In this document: positions 1 through 7,838 of the stretch, piece by piece | Layout: every line of letters begins with the position of its first letter | How positions within the stretch are numbered: position 1 is the first letter of the stretch | Source: Hysterium pulicare CBS 123377 | Lineage: Eukaryota; Ascomycota; Dothideomycetes; Hysteriales; Hysteriaceae | DNA: 64,000 nt | NCBI GenBank assembly: GCA_000467715.1 | Contig: AJFK01000563.1 | Span: 83,218 to 147,217 of the forward strand | Direction of reading: 5' to 3' | Made by a program: the position numbers and the translations under genes | The notes under the pieces: model-generated | Told to the model about the DNA's origin: nothing | What the model saw: only the letters and a program-made list of their open reading frames with translations | Databases searched by the model: none

Positions 1-225
1 AGATAAATTATACGAGGAAGCTTGACAGAAGCTCCTTAAAACTACTTTCATATGACAGGCTTAGCTTGGTTACAGACTGTGAATGCCTCGGGCTCCATTC
101 TCACGACCCCGCGACCCCACCATCAACCTTGGACTTGACGACAACCTCGATGAAATTCCGTCGAGTCTTTATATTTTCCTCCAACAAAGCAACCAATAGA
201 TTCTTTTTCCAAGCAAAGCATCACC

Positions 226-982
226 ATGGCAGAAGTAGCAACGTCATCCGAGTCACAGGCCAAACATGTCGTTTACTGCGGCGGTACGAACCACTTCTCT
301 TCCTCACCAGACCATGCTAACTCTAGATCAGTCTGCAGTTTACCTCCAGAAGTAGGTAGGAGCTTGATTAACATTATATTGTTCCCCATGTTCTAACCAT
401 CGTGTGTAGTACTGCGAATTCGGCGGCACGGTCAAAAAGTGCGAGGAATGGCTGGAGAACAACCATCCTGACATGCATAGCAAATTGTATTCACAAGGTA
501 CTCCACTTCCCTTTCCCAGAGCCTTTCTCCATATTTCGTAGAGTCTGATGCTGATCTGTCCTATTTCTCCAGAGGCAATCGACGCCAACATGGCCTCCCT
601 CTCCATAGACGCCCAAAAACGCGCCGAAAAAGACGCCCAAAAGAAAGCCGCAAAAGCCGCGTCTGCAGAAGCTAAAGAAAAAGAAGTCAAAGCCTCATCC
701 AAGGTCCTCATCAAGCGGATCGAGCGCAACAAGCGGAAGTACGTCACCGCTGTTCAAGGCCTAGAAGCCCACGGCCTCGATTTAAAGAAGGTGGCGAAGG
801 ATTTCGGGAAGAAGTTTGCGACGGGGAGTAGTGTGACTAAGATCCCGGGTGGAGGGGAAGAAATAACGGTGCAAGGGGATTTGAGTGATGATATTTGGGA
901 TTATGTTGTTGAGACTTATAAAGATATCCCCGAGGATAATGTGGAGTGTATTGAGGACAAGAAGAAGAAGGGTGGAGGATGA
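226..982 (+). CDS. tma22: Tma22 / DENR translation machinery-associated protein
   Basis: Exons 226-283, 332-351, 410-497 and 573-982 give 191 aa, close to yeast Tma22 (198 aa). In the DENR family the protein pairs with Tma20/MCT-1 and works on post-termination 40S ribosomes in the cytoplasm (tRNA/mRNA removal, reinitiation). The N-terminal Cys region reads YCGVCSLPPEYCEFGG once two introns are removed. The C-terminal half is a SUI1/eIF1-like domain (about residues 95-180) preceded by a Lys/Ala-rich linker. Start: an ATG in the good context TCACCATGG. Exon 2 is only 20 nt; without it the conserved Cys motif is broken by a non-conserved insertion. Branch-like sequences (TGCTAAC, TTCTAAC) precede acceptors 1 and 2. 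Confidence 0.92.
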
Positions 983-2051
983 GACATCGAGACGTAAAGG
1001 GCACTTCTAACATGATGAGATGAGGAGTTTCAGAAGTAGAAAAAAGTTGGCTCTCCGGGTTGTTGGTATGCTTGTTACTCCCGGGCGTCAAAGGCATGGC
1101 ATAGATTCAACCGAAAAGGTAGGATCATTACGGATAAGATAGGCAGCCGGGACCTCAATCCTCTGAACAATCTTTAACGCCAAAGCCTATATACTCTCTG
1201 AGGATTTATTAGAGCCTCGGTGAACACATTCAATCTTGACTCTTGGCCTTCACTTCTATATGTGGCCCTTTTCAACTCACATTCATATTTCATGATAGGC
1301 ATATAGTTTAGGTCTGCGTGATTTCATTTATCATTTGAATGGATACAGTAGCAAGGACCAAGCAAAACAAGCCACGCCAGAAGAATATGACCATTTCAAA
1401 GTCAATAAGCTCCGTACAGCACCTCCACCCTTCACTCCATCACCTGTTCGAAGACTGGAGCACTGAAGGTCAACGACAAGAATGCCCCAAATCACGGACC
1501 TACCACAGGGCGTGTCATCATTCGTCGTTTTCGGAGGAGAGGTCTGCGCCTACCACGTTTCCTACCAGCCTGCAAAGCCGATTCAACCTCAGTACGAGCT
1601 GTTAAAGCAAGTTGCCATCCTTAAGATAAGTTAAAAAGCAGCTTATAGAACAGGACTTACCTACACTTAGGCGGCTTTGGAAGTCCGCAGTACGATGAAT
1701 AATGACACCCGTTGTGTACTGCTATGAAAAGCTTGCGATTTGAAACATTTCTAAACAGGATGTAACGTAAGAGAACGCTCAAGGTCTGTGAAGAGAAGCG
1801 GGGAAACAATTCTATCAGTTACAGTTTACAAAGACATTACCAAGTAGGTCAAAATGCAATACAGTAGAAGCCCATATACGCAAGCGCCTTGACTTTGCTT
1901 GGAAACAAACTCCTTTCCATGCTTCCATGCGGAAACACCACCGTATGCAATCTTGAGAGAAGACGATAATACACACTATGCGAGATCTTGAAATGCCCAT
2001 ACCAAAGACACGATGCTAAGAAAAAGGAGCGAGTCAGATACTCTTACACAA
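983..2051. other. Convergent intergenic stretch with MITE copy 1
   Basis: This lies between the tma22 stop and the stop of the reverse-strand gene at 2052. It holds the MITE at 1504-1716. The rest has only short, unconvincing open frames and presumably contains two 3' UTRs. Confidence 0.7.
1504..1716 (+). mobile_element. MITE copy 1 (213 bp, CACAG...TTGTG ends, TSD TAC)
   Basis: The element starts CACAGGGCGTGTCATCATTC and ends with the near-complement AATAATGACACCCGTTGTG, giving imperfect terminal inverted repeats of about 25 bp. It is flanked by a 3-bp direct repeat TAC at 1501-1503 and 1717-1719. Two related elements occur in this window (7451-7629, same orientation; 50214-50428, inverted). 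They share the ends and blocks such as the GTCTGCGCCTACCAC stretch with copy 3 and AGCCGATT with copies 2 and 3. It has no coding capacity. The 3-bp duplication and 5'-CAC ends fit a CACTA/EnSpm-type origin, which is inference. Confidence 0.85.
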
Positions 2052-3781
2052 TTAAATTTCTTTCCCGTCACCATCCCTCGAGACTCCGTCAAAATCCCAA
2101 GCAGATCCATCCTTGCTAATGACAGGCGACCTCTCAGGCCCTCCCTTCTCTCTTTTCAGAGAGCTCGTCCTGGTAGGCACAGAACTCGTTCTCTCCAACG
2201 GTGGTGGCCCCGCCATCGGTGAATTCGGATACAAGCCTTTAATTGCCGCACTTCGGCTCTCAGACCAGTACCTACTTCCAGCACTCTTGCTACTTCCACC
2301 ATCTAAGCTAGATCTGTTGCTGATAGTATAGCCGCTGGCGCGCCGAACGCTAGGTTCCGCTCCTCGCTGCATATCCTCGGCGGAAGACTTGGATGACATT
2401 GAGGGGATTGGTCCCGTCGAGCGTCTGCTCAGCGAAGGGACACGACTGCTATGCTGCCGAAGACCATCAATTTCATCTACTGCGGCGAAGAGGGGAGAGG
2501 GCGGGGTACCGGCTCTTGGTGGTGTGGCGTACCCCCCGGGAGTGCCAGGCCTACTTTGTTGTGCTTCTACACTTCTCACATATCCTTCTGGGAGGAGAAC
2601 AGAGCTTTGGATTGGCGATGGCGTCATATTCCTTTTCTCCTCTGCTGATCGTGAGCTTGGCGGCGGAGGGTTCCTCAGTAGAAATGGCGGCGGAGGAGGT
2701 GTCGTGGGCCTCTCCGGAATACTTTCTTGGATAGATCGAGGCGTGGTGGGCCTCTCCGGCATGCTCGCTTGGGTAGATTGAGGTGTCTCGGGCCTCTCCG
2801 GCATACTTTCCTCGGTGAGTTGAGGCGTTGGTGGCACCGGATTCCTTGGTGGTGGAATCATGGGAGGAGGGAAATCGATCGCAGAAGGCGACTGGTTGGT
2901 AACGGGAGGCAAGCCACCTTGCCGCACTTCTTCTTCTCTCATCTTCACAGGTTCCGCGTCATCATACAGCGCGAGACCGTGACTGTATACACAGCCTTGA
3001 TCTTGCTTTTCTTCTTCAGATATTCGGAAACAATCATGGACAGCTTCGCGCTGAATGATAGGGAACAATCTTAACAGGAGCTTTGGTCTCCGCTCAGGCT
3101 CTTCTGTGACAGAGTTTGTAGGTGCAGTATTCGTGGCTGGATTAAAGCTGTATCCCTGCCAAAACTCTGGACCTTGAACATCTTCGGATTCATCCTCCAC
3201 AGCCGGCATTTTTGCAACGATCATTTCTCTCTCAAGGCGAGCGAATCGCCACGTCTCAGCAGATATCTTGACAATCCTCCGGACAGCCACGCGAATTGCC
3301 TCCCATTCTTTAGGGTCTGCGAAATCTTTGATTGCATTTACAATCTCCTCAACGACGGAACCGGCAGCGGTGTTGATGCGCTGCTTGGCACCGGAGCTCG
3401 TGAATGCTGCGACCAAAGTGTGCTGGCGCCAGATAGCCTCTTTACGTGTGCTTTTGCCTCGTAGTTGATTGCTCATGGAAGTGAAGAGACCATCAGCCTT
3501 ATCGTATCGGCGACCAAGGCTGAAGAGGAAAGGCCCGAAGACGCGGAATGTGAGAATGCTTGAAATGAGGTGTGCAACATATGCGGCACGAACTTGCCTG
3601 GTGATCATATTGTCAGTGAATTGATTAGAGCTCGGTGTTTTACGTTCCCCTCTGAAGATCGAAGCACACATGCTACAGGTTTCGCTCTTGCTACTGGTCA
3701 AAGACGACAAAAGTGCTTACCTGGACGCAGGAGTGTTTCCAAGAAAGGACGGAAGGCCTGGAGGAATGAGGGATTTGACAT
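2052..3781 (-). CDS. Uncharacterised fungal protein with Pro-rich C-terminus
   Basis: Predicted exons on the reverse strand: 3781-3721, then 3592-2052, joined by a GT-AG intron (donor GTAAGT). The first exon starts MSNPSFLQAF and joins in frame to VRAAYVAHLIS. Residues 1 to about 160 are compact, mostly helical and hydrophobic, with a basic RRYDKADGLF stretch, and look like a folded domain. From about residue 170 the chain is low-complexity: Pro-rich repeats with the recurring unit MPERPxTPxS (three or more copies, about 285-330), then Ser/Arg-rich sequence. I do not recognise the family. The disordered tail suggests a scaffold or regulatory protein, but no function is assigned. Confidence 0.7.
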
Positions 3782-4057
3782 CTTCAGGTGGAGATAATGG
3801 TAAATGATTGAAATGTGTAACCGAGAGGTCTAAGATCTGCTTCGAAAGCTGAGAGAATGAGTCTAGGCTGTTCAATGGCATATCGTTAGCCCGATTTCAA
3901 CGCGAAGACTGAATGAATGATGGCAATAAAACAACATTTTGCATTTGAGGACATTGAAGAAGCTAACAGACTCAGGAACAAACTTTTAATTCTCAAGCAT
4001 TACAGTCTGCATCAAAATAACCCTCCTTGAACATGTGCACACTGGTGATTGAACTTA

Positions 4058-6655
4058 CTAGTATGTGTCTCCCTTACTTTTGATGTCGGTGACATCCCCG
4101 TAACATTCAATCAGCTTCTCCAATTTGACCCTTTCCACCTCGAGGTTCCCTGCAACACTCTTGATCACCTCTTTCTCCTTCTCAATTTCAAGTTTGAGGT
4201 CGTCAAGTTTCTTCTGCAGTTCATCCTTTTCTTTTGACAACTGCTCAGCCTTTGCCTTTGCCTCCTCTGCCTTTTTGGATGCATCTGCATGGAGATCAAT
4301 CCATGCTTTATCAGACTCCTCTTTTTCCTTCTTATTTTGCGCTTCAATGAGCTCTCGCTGCTCTTCCCAGCCTCTCTGGAGGCTCTCCCGATCTTCTTCG
4401 TGAGCTTTGGTAAGAGTCTCTCTTTCAGATTGCCAGACTTCTCTGCTCTCTCGCTCGTGTTTCAATGCCTCCTCACGAGCATTTTGAGCTGTGCTCAGCT
4501 TTGTCTCAAGCTCCTTTCGGACCTTGTCAAAGTTTGTTTCCCTTTCACGCTGCTGCCTCTGGTGCTCGGATCGCAGCTCATCCTTCTCCCTAAAAAAGTC
4601 GGCGATGGCCTTGGCCTTCTCTCTTTCGGAGAGGATTTCGTGTTCCTTGAGCTTTTTGTCGAACTCCACGGCAAGAGCGATTTTCTCGGAATCTGCTTTG
4701 ACTTTCCAGTCCTCCAACTCCTTCTGTGACCGATCTTTGTCATCTGCAGCAATTTTCTGGGCATTTTCCAGATCTGCATTTGCTTTCTCTTTTTCCTCCG
4801 CTGCAGTTCTCTGTAAGTTCTCTAGATCGGCATTGGCCTTCTCAATTTCCGCTTGCTTTGTCTCCAGCGATGACTTGACAGTTTCCAATGCCGTCTTCGT
4901 CTCTTCTGCCTCCTTCTTGATAGTTTCATTTTCAGTCAGCCGGTCCTTCAACTCTTTCATTTGCTCTTCCATGTTCCCAATTTGCAGTCGGAATTTGCTT
5001 GCCTCGGTCGAGGAATCCTTCTTTAAACCGTCCAATTGTTGGCTCAAACTATCGATATGGTCGTCTTTGCGCTTTAGTTCTTCCGCTTGTTGAGCTTGTA
5101 TCCTGCGAGTAAGCTCGCTTTGCGTGCCGAGCTGCCCGTGTTTAGAGATCAATAGTTGAAGGTCGGGAAGAGCCTGGGAGACACGAGAGTAGAGATCGCC
5201 CCCATCATCTTCAATAGCAGAGCCATTTTCCAGACTAGGGGGAGTGCCCATAGGGTATTCCCTTGAAGCGATCGAGTCATGCCGGTGCATTGGCGGAGTT
5301 CCTCCATAGGCCCCATAAGGCGACCCAAAGTCACCCCATGGTTGTTGATAGGGCGAAGGCACATGGGGAGGACCATAAGGAGAAGAGTTCTGATATGGGT
5401 TTGGTTGACTCATACTGTGATAGTATGGTGGAGCTCCAGGAGGAGTGTGGGGATAGAACCTAGGATGATAGCCAGGGGGTGGCGGTGGTGGTGACGAGTA
5501 ATGGTCCACAGGGACTCGACTAGCAAAGACACGTGGCTGCTGTGCCTGAGGATGGAAAGCCAAAGACTGCGATGGCTGAGGTGTGCCTTGAACTTGGTCT
5601 CGCGAGAGGGAGGTATTTGTCGTTCTTGTCCTTCGTCTCACTGGTAGTTCCTCATCAGAGTCTGTATCCAGAGATTGAGTTGGTGCAGCTTTAGTCGATG
5701 GAGGGCTTGGGGCAGGTGGTTTGCGCTCCGCGGCCTTATTTTCAGGTGTGGTCTGTGTTGCTTCTGAAGCCTGTTCGTCTTTTGGAGGAGCCACAGGAGG
5801 GACTGTGGAGAACTCTGCGAGGGTTTTAGGAGCAGACTCCTTCGCACCTGGACTGTTTGTCGACGTTTGAGCTTCTGAGAGTGCTGTGATGGATTCTGGT
5901 GGTAACTTTGAATCCGGTTCCTCTGAGGGATCTTTACTGTCCGCGACTTTTAGTGAACTGCCAGACTTCAAGCCAGCTTCAGCATCAACGGACGACTCTT
6001 TTTGATGGGAATCACCGGCCGAAGCCACGGATGGACTCTCTGCGACAGGGAGTGTTGAGGCAGGCTTTTCGGGATGCGCTTCAGCAGTGGGTTTAGATTG
6101 GTCGTCGTCTGGTGTGTCTCCGGTCTTCGCACTTGTAGAAGTCTCCCCGATCTTCACTGCACTGTTCAGATCTCGAGTGTCGGTTGTTTCCGAAGTTCCC
6201 TGCTCTTCAATATTGGTCTTCGATATTGGGACTGGATCTTGAGATGTGGTTTCTCCGGAAACTCGGTCTTCAGAACTCTCCGTTGAACTTAAAATTGAAT
6301 CTTCTGCCACGTCTGATGGAACATTCGTACTGGAATCTGTCAGTTCTTTTTTGTGGTCAGATTCGATCGTGCTATGGGAAGAATCGGCTTGGTTTTCGAT
6401 GCTTGGTGTGCCTTGGATGGCGGTCACATCTGGAGGAGCCACCCTCTCACTTGTCGACTCGGGAGGAGAGGTGATTAATTGGGAAGCAATGCTTTGAACT
6501 GTGCTCTTTGGTGATGATGGTATTGAAGTCGGCAGAGGCGGAAGTTGCTGCTCGTCAAGAGCTTGCTTCGGCGACGAAGGGGTTGGGCTTGGAGGTGGAG
6601 AGATCCAATCCGATTGCTTCGCAAGTTTCTTAACCTTCTTGTTCTTGGCCTTCAT
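4058..6655 (-). CDS. Large disordered and coiled-coil protein, unknown function
   Basis: A single 865-aa reading frame starting MKAKNKKVKKLAKQSDW. Residues 1 to about 370 are Ser/Pro/Thr/Glu-rich and probably disordered. About 370-460 is a Pro/Tyr/Gly-rich segment (HYSSPPPPPPGYHPRFYP, many PYG and PPY steps). About 500-850 is a long heptad-like coiled coil rich in Glu, Lys and Ala, with an internal near-repeat of about 18 residues built on KANADLENxQ. It ends in DVTDIKSKGDTY, which looks like a conserved short tail. Such architecture is typical of cytoskeletal, polarity or membrane-traffic scaffolds, but I recognise no family. It lies 276 bp upstream, in the same orientation, of the gene at 2052-3781. 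Confidence 0.75.
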   Translation of the reverse strand: MKAKNKKVKKLAKQSDWISPPPSPTPSSPKQALDEQQLPPLPTSIPSSPKSTVQSIASQLITSPPESTSERVAPPDVTAIQGTPSIENQADSSHSTIESDHKKELTDSSTNVPSDVAEDSILSSTESSEDRVSGETTSQDPVPISKTNIEEQGTSETTDTRDLNSAVKIGETSTSAKTGDTPDDDQSKPTAEAHPEKPASTLPVAESPSVASAGDSHQKESSVDAEAGLKSGSSLKVADSKDPSEEPDSKLPPESITALSEAQTSTNSPGAKESAPKTLAEFSTVPPVAPPKDEQASEATQTTPENKAAERKPPAPSPPSTKAAPTQSLDTDSDEELPVRRRTRTTNTSLSRDQVQGTPQPSQSLAFHPQAQQPRVFASRVPVDHYSSPPPPPPGYHPRFYPHTPPGAPPYYHSMSQPNPYQNSSPYGPPHVPSPYQQPWGDFGSPYGAYGGTPPMHRHDSIASREYPMGTPPSLENGSAIEDDGGDLYSRVSQALPDLQLLISKHGQLGTQSELTRRIQAQQAEELKRKDDHIDSLSQQLDGLKKDSSTEASKFRLQIGNMEEQMKELKDRLTENETIKKEAEETKTALETVKSSLETKQAEIEKANADLENLQRTAAEEKEKANADLENAQKIAADDKDRSQKELEDWKVKADSEKIALAVEFDKKLKEHEILSEREKAKAIADFFREKDELRSEHQRQQRERETNFDKVRKELETKLSTAQNAREEALKHERESREVWQSERETLTKAHEEDRESLQRGWEEQRELIEAQNKKEKEESDKAWIDLHADASKKAEEAKAKAEQLSKEKDELQKKLDDLKLEIEKEKEVIKSVAGNLEVERVKLEKLIECYGDVTDIKSKGDTY

Positions 6656-7025
6656 GATTGTGAGATTTCGAGGTCCTGCTCTTTTATAAGATCAGTAAGA
6701 CAGAAGAAAGATTGTGGTATTGTTTGCCTTGCACAAGGGCTGCAAGAAGCTGTAATATGGGGCAAAAGGTTTGCTTGCGTGGCACCTCAATAGGAAAACG
6801 TTATGAGGTGCCCACAAACAAGCGCAATGAAGCGTATTTACGGTTAGCAGAGAGGTAAGGTTTCGAAAGCCTTGCATTGACAGAACACGGGCAGTCGACA
6901 CATGGTACACAGCAGTCCAATAGGACGATGCCAGGAAACACTTTTGGCACTCTAAGAAAAGCACGCTAAAAAATGTTTTCTCTAATTGGGCTGAGCTCCA
7001 AGACTTCATACAGCTGGATGTGCAC

Positions 7026-7062
7026 GTGGATGAGAATGACATAGGATATCATTCTCATCCAC
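7026..7062. repeat. Perfect 14-bp inverted repeat with 9-nt loop
   Basis: GTGGATGAGAATGA at 7026-7039 is followed after CATAGGATA by its exact complement at 7049-7062. It could be a hairpin, a palindromic protein site or a remnant of a small element. No partner copy was seen in the window. Confidence 0.75.
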
Positions 7063-7450
7063 CAAATGTCAAACTCGGATTGCACAAAAACGAATCTAGA
7101 AAGCGACAATACAAGCGAAACGTAGAGGACACGGACATCGGTGCCCTACCACAACCATAATGAGGCTGGACAGAGCAAACGGGTGGTTGAGAGTTTTGTG
7201 AGTCAGATTAAGCACTCATATAACGTCGCATGCAAAGAAGTATACAAGGGGTATCGTTGGCACGCGTGGTGGTGTTCGGTTGGTGAAGTACCTAGCCAGT
7301 TGGAAGCTGGTCCGGCAGCCGCATGGACAGCACATGCATGAGCGCCGGGTCGTTTCCAGACCGTGTGCAAGAGATACGCATGGGGTTGAATTGGAGGAAC
7401 GAGATGTTTGATAAGAGTTGCGGAACGAAAGGAGTGAAGAGGAAGCGGCT

Positions 7451-7629
7451 CACAGGTGTCATAATTTGTCGTTCTTGGAGGGTTACAGAGCCGATTTAGA
7501 CTGTGTACAAGGCTTGAAAGCCAGTTGCCACCCTTTATGTTATTTAGAAGGTATCATGTAGAACAGATACCTTCTGGGCTTGTACAGCCAAGGGCTTTCA
7601 CAGTACGACGCATATTGACACCCGCTGTG
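7451..7629 (+). mobile_element. MITE copy 2 (179 bp, CACAG...CTGTG ends, TSD GCT)
   Basis: It begins CACAGGTGTCATAATTTGTC and ends CATATTGACACCCGCTGTG. A perfect 3-bp duplication GCT flanks it (7448-7450, 7630-7632). It is closely related to copy 3 read in reverse: both share the block around AGACTGTGTACAAGGCTT and an internal hairpin AGAAGGTAT...ATACCTTCT. It ends about 210 bp upstream of the rad17 start codon, so it lies in or beside that promoter. Confidence 0.88.
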
Positions 7630-7838
7630 GCTGATCGTGAACTTCGGGTTCATATGTAGTCACGTGTGACGGCGATACATCGGCCCGCTCTCGCGATGCC
7701 AAGCTATGAAGCTCTGTTTCTTAACGTCACAGGGCATCTCGAATGCTCGCACGGCCTTGCTGGTCGGTTGCTCTTCAACCAACCAAACGACCCTGATGAT
7801 GATAGCTTGTCAAGGAGCTCCTTGGAACTTAATGCGGC

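Larger units (their letters stand above)
6656..7838. other. Divergent intergenic region between coiled-coil gene and rad17
   Basis: About 1.2 kb with no convincing coding region. It carries a perfect 14-bp inverted repeat (7026-7062) and MITE copy 2 (7451-7629), and must hold the promoters of both flanking genes. Confidence 0.7.

Noticed and set aside
1339-1605. 88-codon forward frame
   Set aside because: It runs into the MITE at 1504 and its translation has no protein-like features.
2389-2781. 130-codon forward frame rich in Gly
   Set aside because: It is the antisense shadow of the Pro-rich part of the reverse-strand gene at 2052-3781.
4491-5093. 200-codon forward frame rich in Ser
   Set aside because: Antisense of the coiled-coil gene; Ser-rich translation is expected opposite Glu/Lys/Ala codons.
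6692-7042. 116-codon reverse frame rich in Cys, Ser and Leu
   Set aside because: No recognisable domain, odd composition and it ends in the inverted repeat region; likely promoter sequence.
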